A stretch of DNA of 64,000 nucleotides from Pseudomonas sp. ANT_H4 (GTDB taxonomy: Bacteria; Pseudomonadota; Gammaproteobacteria; Pseudomonadales; Pseudomonadaceae). A model generated the notes under the pieces. It was not told the DNA's origin. It did no database searches and worked only from the letters and a program-made list of their open reading frames with translations. The position numbers and the translations under genes are program-made. Where the stretch lies: contig NZ_VOBG01000003.1 of assembly GCF_008369295.1 (NCBI RefSeq), forward strand, positions 248,001-312,000, read 5' to 3'. Positions 40,903 through 49,261 of this stretch are shown here, one piece after another (the first letter of the stretch is position 1; each line of letters begins with the position of its first letter).

Positions 40903-43389
40903 ATGCCCGACTTGCTCGACCGTTACCCGCTAACCGCGGGCACTTATCACGAACTGCTGGACGACAGCGGCGCGGTCCGCGGCCATTGGCAGCGCCTGCT
41001 TGGCCATCTGCAACGCAGCACCCCGGCGCAACTGGCTCAGCGCCAAGCCTTGCTGACCCGGCAGATCCAGGAAAACGGCGTGACCTACAACGTCTACGCC
41101 GACCCCAAGGGCGCCGATCGGCCGTGGGAACTGGACCTGTTGCCCCACGTGCTGGCAGCGGATGAGTGGAAGCACCTGTCGGCCGGCATCGCCCAGCGTG
41201 CGCGGTTGCTCAATGCGGTATTGGCGGACCTCTACGGCCCGCAACGGCTGATCGCCGAGGGTTTGTTACCAGCAGAACTGATGTTCGGCCATAACAACTT
41301 CCTGTGGCCGTGCCAGGGCATACAGCCGCCCGAGGGTGCGTTTCTACACCTGTATGCCGTGGACCTGGCGCGCACCCCCGATGGCCACTGGTGGGTCACC
41401 GCCGACCGTACCCAGGCACCGTCCGGCGCTGGTTATGCCCTGGAAAACCGCACCATCGTGTCCCGTGCGTTTCCGGATATGTACCGCGACTTGCAGGTGC
41501 AGCACCTCACCGGTTTCTTCCGCACCCTACAGGAAACCCTGGCCCGCCAGGCGCCGAGTGATGACCAGCCACCGCTGATCGTGCTGCTGACCCCGGGCCG
41601 TTTCAACGAAAGCTATTTCGAACACCTGTACCTCGCCCGCCAGCTCGGCTACCCGCTGGTAGAAGGCGGCGACCTGACGGTGCGCGACGCCACGGTCTAC
41701 CTGAAAACCCTCAGCGGCCTGCGCCGGGTCCATGCCGTCATGCGCCGCCTGGACGATGATTTCTGTGACCCGCTGGAGCTGCGCACCGACTCGGCCCTCG
41801 GCGTGCCGGGGCTGCTGGACGCCGTGCGCCAAGGCAATGTGCTGGTGGCCAATGCCCTGGGCAGCGGTGTGCTGGAGTCTCCCGGGTTGCTGGGTTTTCT
41901 GCCGAAGATCAATCAGTTTCTGTTTGGCGAAGAGCTGATCCTGCCGTCCATCGCCACCTGGTGGTGCGGCGAAGCGCCGGTACTGGCCGAAGCCCTGGAG
42001 AAACTGCCGGAGCTGGTGATCAAGCCGGCGTTCCCGTCGCAAAGCTTCGCCCCGGTATTTGGTCGCGACCTGAACGACGAACAACGCCAGGCCCTGGCCG
42101 AACGCATGCGGGCGCGGCCTTATGCCTACGTTGCCCAAGAGCTGGCGCAACTGTCCCAGGCGCCGATCTGGCATACCGTCGACGAACATCTACAACATCG
42201 CGCCATCGGCATGCGCGTCTACGCCGTCGCCAGCGCCGACGGTTACCGGGTGCTGCCCGGTGGCCTGACCCGCGTGGCCGCCGAAGCCGATGCTGAAGTG
42301 GTGTCGATGCAGCGCGGCGGGGCGAGCAAGGACACCTGGGTGCTCGGCGAACGTGCCCCTGGTGGCGAGCAGTGGCGTGCGCCGCGTTCTATTGGCGCCC
42401 ATGACTTGATTCGACGTGATCCGTACCTGCCGTCGCGGGTGGTGGAAAACCTGTTCTGGTTCGGCCGTTATTGTGAACGCTGTGATGACAGCGCCCGCTG
42501 GCTGCGGATCGTCCTCGCACGTTATGTCGACGCAGGCGACCCGCAAGCGCTGCAAGCGGCGGTGGAACTGGGCGAGACGCTGCGACTATTGCCGCAAAAG
42601 GGCGAGTTGCCTGAGCGGCTGCTGGCGGCTTTGCTTGGCGATGACTGGCCGTCGAGCCTGCGGGCTAATTTGCAGCGCTTGCAGTGGGCGGCGTCCCAGG
42701 TGCGCGGCAAACTGTCCCGTGAAAACTGGCAGGCCTTGGTGGAGTTGCAGCGCGAAGCCGTGGAGCTGGAGGCGCAAGAGCCAGATTTCGGCGAACTGCT
42801 GGACTTCCTCAACCGCTTGGTGATGTCCCTGGCGGCGCTGTCCGGTTTTGCCTTGGACGACATGACCCGTGACGAAGGCTGGCGCTTCTTGATGATGGGC
42901 CGGCGCATCGAGCGTCTACAGTTTCTCAGCAGCAGCCTGACGGCATTTCTGCGGGGCGTGGCGGTGTTCGATCAGGCGGGGCTTGAATGGTTGCTGGAAC
43001 TGGGCAATAGCAGTATCACTTACCGTTCCCGCTACCTGGCGGTGCCGCAATTGATCCCGGTGCTGGACCTGTTGCTGCTGGATGAGCAAAACCCCCATGC
43101 GGTGCTGTTCCAGCTCAAACTGGTGAGCCGCACCCTGCGTCGTCTGAATGATGATTTCGGTATGCCGCGGGAGACCGGGCTGGCGCCGTTGGTGGAGCGA
43201 CTGTCGCGCTTTGACCTGGGCTGCCTGGAAAATCCGCTGTTTGGCGAATCCAGCGTGCGCGCCGCCCTCGATGGCCTGGCGGACCTGTTGCAGGCCGTCG
43301 CCGATGAAAGCGGGCAAGTCTCCGATCGCCTGGCCTTGCGCCATTTTGCCCATGTTGATGATGTCAGCCAGCAAACGGTGTCCGTGTAA
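40903..43389 (+). CDS. Circularly permuted ATP-grasp / alpha-E domain protein
   Basis: 828 residues. The N-terminal part (about 60-500) is the circularly permuted ATP-grasp type (DUF404/DUF407: ENGVTYNVYADPKGADRPWE, LTPGRFNESYFEHLYLARQL, VIKPAFPSQSFAPVFGRDL). The C-terminal part (about 506-820) is the helical alpha-E domain (DUF403: RVVENLFWFGRYCERCDDSA). ATP-grasp ligases form amide bonds at ATP cost; this family is predicted to make peptides, with no proven product that I know of. ATG 40903 is preferred to an ATG 25 codons upstream, which is not family-like. Overlaps the next gene start (TAATG). Confidence 0.88.
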   Translation: MPDLLDRYPLTAGTYHELLDDSGAVRGHWQRLLGHLQRSTPAQLAQRQALLTRQIQENGVTYNVYADPKGADRPWELDLLPHVLAADEWKHLSAGIAQRARLLNAVLADLYGPQRLIAEGLLPAELMFGHNNFLWPCQGIQPPEGAFLHLYAVDLARTPDGHWWVTADRTQAPSGAGYALENRTIVSRAFPDMYRDLQVQHLTGFFRTLQETLARQAPSDDQPPLIVLLTPGRFNESYFEHLYLARQLGYPLVEGGDLTVRDATVYLKTLSGLRRVHAVMRRLDDDFCDPLELRTDSALGVPGLLDAVRQGNVLVANALGSGVLESPGLLGFLPKINQFLFGEELILPSIATWWCGEAPVLAEALEKLPELVIKPAFPSQSFAPVFGRDLNDEQRQALAERMRARPYAYVAQELAQLSQAPIWHTVDEHLQHRAIGMRVYAVASADGYRVLPGGLTRVAAEADAEVVSMQRGGASKDTWVLGERAPGGEQWRAPRSIGAHDLIRRDPYLPSRVVENLFWFGRYCERCDDSARWLRIVLARYVDAGDPQALQAAVELGETLRLLPQKGELPERLLAALLGDDWPSSLRANLQRLQWAASQVRGKLSRENWQALVELQREAVELEAQEPDFGELLDFLNRLVMSLAALSGFALDDMTRDEGWRFLMMGRRIERLQFLSSSLTAFLRGVAVFDQAGLEWLLELGNSSITYRSRYLAVPQLIPVLDLLLLDEQNPHAVLFQLKLVSRTLRRLNDDFGMPRETGLAPLVERLSRFDLGCLENPLFGESSVRAALDGLADLLQAVADESGQVSDRLALRHFAHVDDVSQQTVSV

Positions 43390-44279
43390 TGAGTGCCCGT
43401 TACCAGATTTTCCACGATACCCATTACCACTACGACAGTCCGGTGTCCCTGGCCCAGCAGTTGGCGCACTTGTGGCCGCGCCCCTGCGCCTGGCAGCAGT
43501 GTACGGTGCAGCAATTGCTCATCCGCCCTGAGCCGACCTCGCGCCGGGATGAGCTGGACGTATTTGGCAACCCGATCACCCGCCTGGCGTTCGAGCGGCC
43601 CCATGATGAGTTGCTGGTCAACGCCGGGCTCACGGTGGAAGTCTTCGCGCGGCCAGTGCTGGATTTCAGCCAGTCGCCAGCCTGGGACCAAACCCGCAGC
43701 AGCTTGACCTACAGCAGCCAGCCGTTGTCCCCCGAGGTGATCGAGGCGTGCCGCTATCGTTTCGAATCGCCCTATGTGCATCTGAAGAAAAGCTTCGTCG
43801 AGTTTTCCGAAAGCTGTTTTCCACTGGGCCGTCCGTTGTTGCTGGGCACCCAGGTGCTGATGGAAAAGATTTTCAGCGAATTCACCTTCGATGCCGAAGC
43901 CACCCAAGTCGCCACGCCGCTGGTGGAAGTGCTGGAGCGTCGGCGCGGCGTGTGCCAGGACTTTGCCCACTTGATGCTGGCGTGCCTGCGCTCCCGAGGC
44001 CTGGCGGCGCGCTATATCAGCGGCTACCTGCTGACCCAGCCACCGCCCGGCCACCCACGGCTGATTGGCGCCGATGCGTCCCATGCCTGGGTCTCGGTAT
44101 TTTGCCCGGTGCTGGGCTGGGTAGATTTTGATCCAACGAATAATGTGCAGCCGGCACTGGAGCACATCACCCTGGCTTGGGGCCGGGATTTTTCCGATGT
44201 TTCGCCGTTGCGAGGGGTGATTCTGGGAGGGGGGAGTCATGACCCGGAGGTGCGGGTGACGGTGATGCCACTGAAATAA
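43389..44279 (+). CDS. Transglutaminase family cysteine protease-like protein
   Basis: 296 residues: an N-terminal bacterial transglutaminase domain (MSARYQIFHDTHYHYDSPVS, about 1-90) and a transglutaminase-like core with Cys189 in GVCQDFAH, His232 in ASHAWVSVF and Asp248 in DFDPTNN. This is the stand-alone form of the core found in the first cluster gene. Such proteins usually act as peptidases or amidases rather than cross-linking enzymes. It starts within the preceding stop codon, which shows tight coupling. Confidence 0.9.
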   Translation: MSARYQIFHDTHYHYDSPVSLAQQLAHLWPRPCAWQQCTVQQLLIRPEPTSRRDELDVFGNPITRLAFERPHDELLVNAGLTVEVFARPVLDFSQSPAWDQTRSSLTYSSQPLSPEVIEACRYRFESPYVHLKKSFVEFSESCFPLGRPLLLGTQVLMEKIFSEFTFDAEATQVATPLVEVLERRRGVCQDFAHLMLACLRSRGLAARYISGYLLTQPPPGHPRLIGADASHAWVSVFCPVLGWVDFDPTNNVQPALEHITLAWGRDFSDVSPLRGVILGGGSHDPEVRVTVMPLK

Positions 44280-44282
44280 GGC

Positions 44283-44312
44283 CTGTGGCCGCTGCCTTGG
44301 CAGCGGCCACAG
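44283..44312. terminator. Perfect palindrome between convergent genes
   Basis: CTGTGGCCGCTGCC and GGCAGCGGCCACAG around TT, a 14-base-pair stem in the 42-base gap between the transglutaminase gene and the small convergent gene. It lacks T-runs but is very stable. Confidence 0.6.
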
Positions 44313-44321
44313 TGAGAGGCC

Positions 44322-44510
44322 TTAGGCGTCAGGCGCCTGATCTTTCGGTGTTTCGGTCTCGTCAGTGGCCACTTCACCTTCTGCATCCGGGTTCAGTACG
44401 CCAGCTTCTTCGTCGGCTGCAACTTTCTTGCGTTGCAGCTTTTCCTCTTTCTTCTGCTCTTTGGCCAAGTCTCTCTGACGTTTGGCGAAGGAGTAATTAG
44501 GTTTTGCCAT
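44322..44510 (-). CDS. Small Lys-rich conserved protein of unknown function
   Basis: 62 residues: MAKPNYSFAKRQRDLAKEQ, a Lys/Glu/Arg-rich first half, and an acidic Asp/Glu/Pro-rich second half. The two halves have opposite charge. No membrane segment, no cysteine and no known motif. The N-terminus NYSFAKRQRDLAKEQKKEEK is familiar from short pseudomonad proteins with no function assigned. AGAGGAT lies 6 bases before ATG, supporting real translation. It may be an RNA- or DNA-binding or ribosome-linked protein, which is speculation. Confidence 0.75.
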   Translation of the reverse strand: MAKPNYSFAKRQRDLAKEQKKEEKLQRKKVAADEEAGVLNPDAEGEVATDETETPKDQAPDA

Positions 44511-44579
44511 GGGCGATCCTCTGGGGGTCGAAGGTGAGGTTGAGCGGCGCGTATTCTGCCTTTAATCGCGTCCCAAGGG

Positions 44580-45167
44580 TTAATCGGGTTTTTGGTCCAC
44601 CCATTTGGGCAGGACCAGCGGTTGCCAGGCATCCAGTACGTCAAGCAGCTCAGCCGGCGATTCGCTGGTTTGCAGCATGGCACGATGGGGCGCGCGGACG
44701 AAGCCTTCGCCGACGATATGATCGAGAAAACCGGTCAACTTGCTGTAGAAACCATTCACTTCCAGTAAACCCAGCGGCTTGCCGTGGTAACCGAGCTGGC
44801 CCCAGGTCCAGACTTCGAACAGCTCTTCCAGGGTGCCGAGGCCGCCGGGCAGGGCGATAAAGGCATCGCTCAGCTCGGCCATGCGCGCCTTGCGAGCGTG
44901 CATGCCGTCGACTACTTCCAGGCGAGTCAGGCCCTTGTGGCCGATTTCCAGGACTTGCAGGCTTTCAGGAATGATTCCGACCACTTCGCCACCGGCTTGC
45001 AGGGCAGCATCGGCCACAATCCCCATCAGGCCGACGGCGCCGCCGCCGTATACCAGGGTCAGCTTTCGCTTGGCCAACTCGCGCCCGAGGGCAATGGCCG
45101 CTTCACGGTAGGCTGGATTAGTACCGCTGCTGGCACCGCAAAATACACATACAGACTTCAAGGACAT
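44580..45167 (-). CDS. LOG family protein (TIGR00730 Rossmann fold; cytokinin riboside monophosphate hydrolase-like)
   Basis: 195 residues with a Rossmann-like fold. The family signature [14 protein letters not shown] is intact, as are GGGAVGLMG and [24 protein letters not shown] proteins hydrolyse cytokinin riboside or AMP-type 5'-monophosphates to release the base and ribose phosphate; many bacterial members have no known role in plant hormone biology. ATG 45167 is chosen because GGAG lies 6 bases upstream and homologues begin [11 protein letters not shown]. Earlier annotations call such proteins lysine decarboxylases, which is wrong for this motif. Confidence 0.9.
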   Translation of the reverse strand: MSLKSVCVFCGASSGTNPAYREAAIALGRELAKRKLTLVYGGGAVGLMGIVADAALQAGGEVVGIIPESLQVLEIGHKGLTRLEVVDGMHARKARMAELSDAFIALPGGLGTLEELFEVWTWGQLGYHGKPLGLLEVNGFYSKLTGFLDHIVGEGFVRAPHRAMLQTSESPAELLDVLDAWQPLVLPKWVDQKPD

Positions 45168-45227
45168 ACCTGACTCCATGCTCAGTAATGGCTAAAGAGT
45201 AAAGGTTGGCCGGCGTGTCTTAAAGGA

Positions 45228-45317
45228 TTAAACCTCGCGCTCGCTCTTTTCATAGGTGCCGCTGGCGCCACAGGCATAAGCGGCAAGCAGGCCGCGAAAC
45301 AGGCTATTGAGGTGCAT
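45228..45317 (-). CDS. Possible 29-residue small protein
   Basis: The frame starts MHLNSLFRGLLAAYACGASG after TTTGGAG (10 bases upstream of ATG) and ends in a Glu/Lys-rich tail. It lies in the 339-base gap between the LOG gene and azu, reading leftward. The N-terminal half could form a short amphipathic or membrane helix. Codon bias cannot be judged at this length; it may be chance. Confidence 0.35.
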   Translation of the reverse strand: MHLNSLFRGLLAAYACGASGTYEKSEREV

Positions 45318-45409
45318 GGCTGGTACTCCAAAGGTGATGACGAATCGAGCATAGGCCGGTGATAGCCCTTTGGCTGGTTGATTGTGTCGATCAGGCCAAT
45401 AGCCTAAAG

Positions 45410-45419
45410 TTGTATACAA
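45410..45419. promoter_or_regulatory. Perfect palindrome TTGTATACAA in azu upstream region
   Basis: A 10-base perfect dyad, similar to half-site pairs bound by GntR-family regulators, 5 bases left of the ANR-like box. It could control the small leftward frame, azu or neither. Confidence 0.4.
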
Positions 45420-45423
45420 TCTA

Positions 45424-45437
45424 TTGATTCAGATCAT
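45424..45437 (+). promoter_or_regulatory. ANR/FNR-like box upstream of azurin
   Basis: TTGAT, TCAG, ATCAT: one mismatch from the consensus TTGAT-N4-ATCAA. If centred at -41.5, transcription would start near 45472, and a weak -10 (CAATCT, 45460-45465) is in place. Azurin expression in P. aeruginosa is known to depend on ANR. Confidence 0.65.
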
Positions 45438-45506
45438 GGGAACTTCTGCCTGTATCAGGCAATCTTGTCGCTGTATGCATTTTTTAACCCTGCCTTGGAG
45501 ATCCAC

Positions 45507-45953
45507 ATGTTTGCCAAACTCGTTGCTGTTTCCCTGCTGACTCTGGCTAGCGGCCAGTTGCTTGCTGCAGAGTGCAAGGTCACCGTTGACTCCACTGACC
45601 AGATGACCTTTAACACCAAGGCCATTGAAATCGATAAAAGCTGCAAGACGTTTACCGTTGAGCTGACTCACTCCGGTAGCTTGCCTAAGAACGTCATGGG
45701 CCATAACTGGGTGCTGACTACTGCGGCAGACATGCAGCCGGTGGCGACTGAAGGCATGGCCGCTGGCATCGGCAAGAACTACCTGAAAGAAGGCGACACC
45801 CGCATCATCGCCCACACCAAAATCATCGGTGCTGGCGAGAAAGATTCGGTGACCTTTGATGTGTCGAAGTTGACCGCTGGCACCGACTACGCGTTCTTCT
45901 GCTCGTTCCCAGGCCACATCTCGATGATGAAAGGCACTGTTACCCTGAAGTAA
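45507..45953 (+). CDS. azu: Azurin (blue copper electron carrier)
   Basis: Periplasmic type I copper protein that carries electrons, for example between cytochromes and nitrite reductase. 148 residues with a signal peptide of about 20 (ending LLAAECKV). The copper ligands are intact: His in MGHNWVL, then Cys, His and Met in [12 protein letters not shown]; the disulfide Cys pair is in AECKV and DKSCKTF. ATG 45507 follows TTGGAG. It converges on nadE with a strong terminator between. No denitrification genes are visible nearby. Confidence 0.97.
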   Translation: MFAKLVAVSLLTLASGQLLAAECKVTVDSTDQMTFNTKAIEIDKSCKTFTVELTHSGSLPKNVMGHNWVLTTAADMQPVATEGMAAGIGKNYLKEGDTRIIAHTKIIGAGEKDSVTFDVSKLTAGTDYAFFCSFPGHISMMKGTVTLK

Positions 45954-45969
45954 TCAGGACAGCAGGCAT

Positions 45970-45999
45970 AAAAAAAGCGCCTTCTCAGGCGCTTTTTTT
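45970..45999. terminator. Bidirectional terminator between azu and nadE
   Basis: AAAAAAAGCGCCT, TCTC, AGGCGCTTTTTTT. It serves azu on one side and nadE on the other. Confidence 0.9.
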
Positions 46000-46049
46000 G
46001 TGGTTGGATACGTGTGACGAGCCGCTCGCCACACAATCGCGCTCAGCGC

Positions 46050-46877
46050 TTATGGCGCAAGCGGCATCACCCGCTTGTGTTCGGTCTTGCGATAGGTCTC
46101 GCAGATGATCCGGAACGCCTCTTCGCGCACCGGTTCACCGTGCAAAAACGCATCGATCTCGGCATAGGTCACGCCATGGGAAGCTTCGTCCGGCTTGCCG
46201 GGGGAAAGGTCTTCCAGGTCGGCGGTCGGGATTTTCTCCACCAGCGATTCCGGCGCATTGAAGTGCCGGGCAATTTCCCGTACCTGGTTCTTCACTAGCC
46301 CGCTCAATGGCGCCAAGTCGCAAGCGCCGTCACCGAACTTGGTGAAAAAGCCCATCACCGCTTCCGCCGCATGGTCGGTGCCGATCACCAGGCCCCCGGC
46401 CGCGCCAGCGATGGTGTACTGCGCCACCATGCGCATGCGGGCCTTGGTGTTGCCCAGCACGAAATCCCGGGAGACCGCATGTTTGCCTTCGAAGGCTGCC
46501 ACTTCATTGGCCAGGGATTTGACCGCTGGGCCGATGTTCACCGTGTGGCGCTCGTCCGGGGCAATAAAGTCCACCGAAGCCTGGGCGTCGTGTTCGTCGA
46601 ATTGGGTTTCATAAGGCAGGCGCACGGCGATAAAACGGTAGGCCTCATCGCCATTGCGCGCGCGCAACTCGTCCATGGCCCGTTGGGCCAGCAGGCCTGC
46701 GGTCAGAGAGTCGACGCCGCCGCTGATGCCCAGCACCAATGTCTTGAGCCCCGAGTTAAGCAGGCATTGCTGGATAAAGGTGATCCGTCGTGCGACCTCC
46801 GCCTCCAGGGCGGCCTGGTCTTTGAACGGCGCTTGGACCTTGAGCTGTTCAGCAATCTCGCGCTGTACGGCTTGCAT
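46050..46877 (-). CDS. nadE: NH3-dependent NAD+ synthetase
   Basis: Last step of NAD synthesis: amidates nicotinic acid adenine dinucleotide with ammonia. 275 residues, the short ammonia-dependent form without a glutaminase domain. Motifs: the PP-loop [16 protein letters not shown] near residue 50, [20 protein letters not shown] and [10 protein letters not shown]. It starts 3 bases after the pncB stop, so the two form an NAD salvage operon. Confidence 0.97.
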   Translation of the reverse strand: MQAVQREIAEQLKVQAPFKDQAALEAEVARRITFIQQCLLNSGLKTLVLGISGGVDSLTAGLLAQRAMDELRARNGDEAYRFIAVRLPYETQFDEHDAQASVDFIAPDERHTVNIGPAVKSLANEVAAFEGKHAVSRDFVLGNTKARMRMVAQYTIAGAAGGLVIGTDHAAEAVMGFFTKFGDGACDLAPLSGLVKNQVREIARHFNAPESLVEKIPTADLEDLSPGKPDEASHGVTYAEIDAFLHGEPVREEAFRIICETYRKTEHKRVMPLAP

Positions 46878-46880
46878 GAT

Positions 46881-48095
46881 TCACTCCTTGCTGGATAGGG
46901 CAGGTACTTTGAAAACGTGGCGCAAATAGGCGACGAAGTTCGGGTCGGTACAGTGGGTCTTGCCCGCTTCATCGGAGATCTTCGCCACGGGCTGGCCATT
47001 ACATGCGGTCATTTTAAGCACGATGCTCATCGGGTCCACACCTGGTATGTCGCAGGTCAGGTTGGTGCCGATGCCGAAGCTGACATTGATACGCCCCCGC
47101 AACGCCCGAAAAATCTCCAGGGCCTTGGGCAGCGTGAGGCTGTCGGAGAACACCAGGGTCTTGCTCATCGGCTCGATGCCCAGCTTGTGGTAGTGGGCGA
47201 TGGCTTTTTCCGCCCAGATTATCGGGTCGCCGGAGTCATGGCGCAAACCGTCGAACAGCTTGGCGAAGTACAAATCGAAATCACCGAGGAAGGCATCGGT
47301 GGTGATGCAGTCGGTCAGGGCGATGCCCAGCAGGCCGCGGTACTCGCGCACCCAGCAATCGAGGGCGGCAATCTGGCTGTCGATCAGCCGTGGGCCCAAT
47401 TGCTGGTGTGCCATGATCCATTCGTGGGCCATGGTGCCCAGGGGTTTCATGTCCAGTTCGCGGGCCAAATGCACGTTGCTGGTGCCGACAAAACGTCCGG
47501 GAAAATCGTGCTTGAGCACGTTGACCACTTCTTCCTGGACCCGGTAGGAAAAGCGCCGACGAGTGCCGAAATCGGCGACCTGCAACTCGGACAATTCGTC
47601 ACTGCTGGCATTGGCGGTCAGCCAGTCGAACTTGCGGTACAACTGCTCGCGCGCTTGTTCGAGGATCACGGTCTGATAGCGATAGCGGTTACGCACCTCG
47701 CTGACGATGGCCAGCATCGGCACTTCAAACAGAATCACATGCAGCCACGGCCCGCGCAGGCGGATAAACAACTCGCCGTTTTCGATACCGGTCTGCACGT
47801 AGCGCAGGTTGAAGCGAAACAGGCCAAGGAAGCGCAGGAAATCCGGCTTCATAAAGCTGATGCGTTCCAGGAATCCCAGCTGGTCGGGGCTCAGGCTCAG
47901 CTCGGCCAGACGCTCGATCTGATAACGAATCTCCGCCAGATACGGGCGCAGGTCTTCACTGTTGCGGCAGCGAAACTCCCATTCAACTTCCACGTTGGGG
48001 TAGTTGTGCAGCACCGCCTGCATCATGGTCAGCTTGTAGAAGTCGGTGTCGAGCAGGTTCTGCACGATACGATCGGCAAATACACTCTCGCTCAT
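46881..48095 (-). CDS. pncB: Nicotinate phosphoribosyltransferase
   Basis: Salvages nicotinate to nicotinate mononucleotide using PRPP and ATP. About 404 residues, with [20 protein letters not shown] near the N-terminus and the family segments [31 protein letters not shown] and [13 protein letters not shown] 48095 has GGAG 9 bases upstream and gives [10 protein letters not shown]. It precedes nadE by 3 bases. The 103 bases upstream contain no gene and separate it from the LysR-type gene on the same strand. Confidence 0.97.
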   Translation of the reverse strand: MSESVFADRIVQNLLDTDFYKLTMMQAVLHNYPNVEVEWEFRCRNSEDLRPYLAEIRYQIERLAELSLSPDQLGFLERISFMKPDFLRFLGLFRFNLRYVQTGIENGELFIRLRGPWLHVILFEVPMLAIVSEVRNRYRYQTVILEQAREQLYRKFDWLTANASSDELSELQVADFGTRRRFSYRVQEEVVNVLKHDFPGRFVGTSNVHLARELDMKPLGTMAHEWIMAHQQLGPRLIDSQIAALDCWVREYRGLLGIALTDCITTDAFLGDFDLYFAKLFDGLRHDSGDPIIWAEKAIAHYHKLGIEPMSKTLVFSDSLTLPKALEIFRALRGRINVSFGIGTNLTCDIPGVDPMSIVLKMTACNGQPVAKISDEAGKTHCTDPNFVAYLRHVFKVPALSSKE

Positions 48096-48198
48096 AACGG
48101 GAATCTCCAGACGGGTCGGCGATGGGCGCCGACCGTTACGCACAATTAAGGAATGACGCTAGTGGCGCATAGACGCAGGTCGGTTTGCTAGCGTTTTT

Positions 48199-49095
48199 TC
48201 AGGTTGCGTCAACCTGTTCCATCATCCACTTCACAAAATCGCGCACTTTGGGCACTTGCGCCGAATGCTCGGGGTAGGCCAGGTAATAAGCATCCTGGCT
48301 CGGCATCGCGTGTTGCCAGGGGATGATCAACTTGCCGTCGGCCAACTCCTCTTCCACCAGGAACCGTGGCAACAGTGCCACGCCACAGCCCACTTGTGCG
48401 GCGCGGATGCACATATAGAAGGTATCGAAACGCGGGCCGTGGTAGCTGTGTTCGGTCTGGTAGCCCTGGCTGGCGAACCAATCGTGCCAGCCCTGGGGGC
48501 GCGAGGCGTTTTGCAGCAGGACCAGTTCGCTCAGTTGCGTGGGATCGGTAAACGGTTGAGCAGGCAGGCTGCCCGGTGCACACACCGGAACAAGTTCTTC
48601 GCTGAATAACTTCAGGCTTTCGGTACCGGGCCGTGAACCCTGGCCGAAGTAAAAGGCGAGGTCGGCGCGGCCTTGTAGTAAGTCGTCGGGCTCCTGTTCG
48701 TTGCACAGGTCCAGGTGGATCTGCGGGTGACGCAAGCGCCAGCCCTTAAGCCTCGGCACCAGCCAGCGTGCGCCGAAGGTGTAGGGCGTAGACACCCGCA
48801 ATACTTCGGTCTCGCCGCCGTAGGAACGAAGGTAATGGGTCGACATCTCCACCTGGGTGAGGATTTTTCGTACTTCCACCAGGTACAGATCCCCCGCAGG
48901 GGTCATCTGCAAACGCCTGCGCACCCGGAGAAACAGCAGGTGCTGCAGCAGTTCTTCCAGCTGCGCGACTTGCTTGCTGACGGCGCTTTGGGTCAGGTTC
49001 AGCTCTTCGGCGGCGCGGGTGAAGCTCAGGTGGCGGGTGACGGCCTCGAAGCACTGCAGGGCAGTGATCGAGGGCAAATGTCTTTTATTCAGCAC
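48199..49095 (-). CDS. LysR-type transcriptional regulator
   Basis: 298 residues with an N-terminal winged helix-turn-helix (LSFTRAAEELNLTQSAVSKQ, about 23-42) and a LysR substrate-binding domain. The N-terminus (SITALQCFEAVTRH) resembles the GcvA-like subset of LysR proteins. The start is GTG 49095, with AGAGG 7 bases upstream. It is divergent from amaB, so it probably controls amaB-amaA in response to a lysine catabolite, as proposed for its P. putida counterpart. Inducer not shown. Confidence 0.9.
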   Translation of the reverse strand: MLNKRHLPSITALQCFEAVTRHLSFTRAAEELNLTQSAVSKQVAQLEELLQHLLFLRVRRRLQMTPAGDLYLVEVRKILTQVEMSTHYLRSYGGETEVLRVSTPYTFGARWLVPRLKGWRLRHPQIHLDLCNEQEPDDLLQGRADLAFYFGQGSRPGTESLKLFSEELVPVCAPGSLPAQPFTDPTQLSELVLLQNASRPQGWHDWFASQGYQTEHSYHGPRFDTFYMCIRAAQVGCGVALLPRFLVEEELADGKLIIPWQHAMPSQDAYYLAYPEHSAQVPKVRDFVKWMMEQVDAT

Positions 49096-49261
49096 GGTTG
49101 GCCTCTTTTTTCTTGTCGTGACACGTTCAGCATGAATAAACGGAATGATATCTCGCCTAATGGTCGTTTGTTGGCAAGTCTTGGGCCAGCTACAAATAAG
49201 GTCTGGATCGCCGTGTCAGTTGGCGGCGCATATTTTTGTTTGTGGATTGAAGGAGTGACCC

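Noticed and set aside
48156..48199. Terminator ACGCTAG/CTAGCGT followed by T-run between pncB and the LysR gene
   Set aside because: T-run lies on the plus strand, where no gene ends; arms are 25 bases apart, so it is unlikely to act for either leftward gene.
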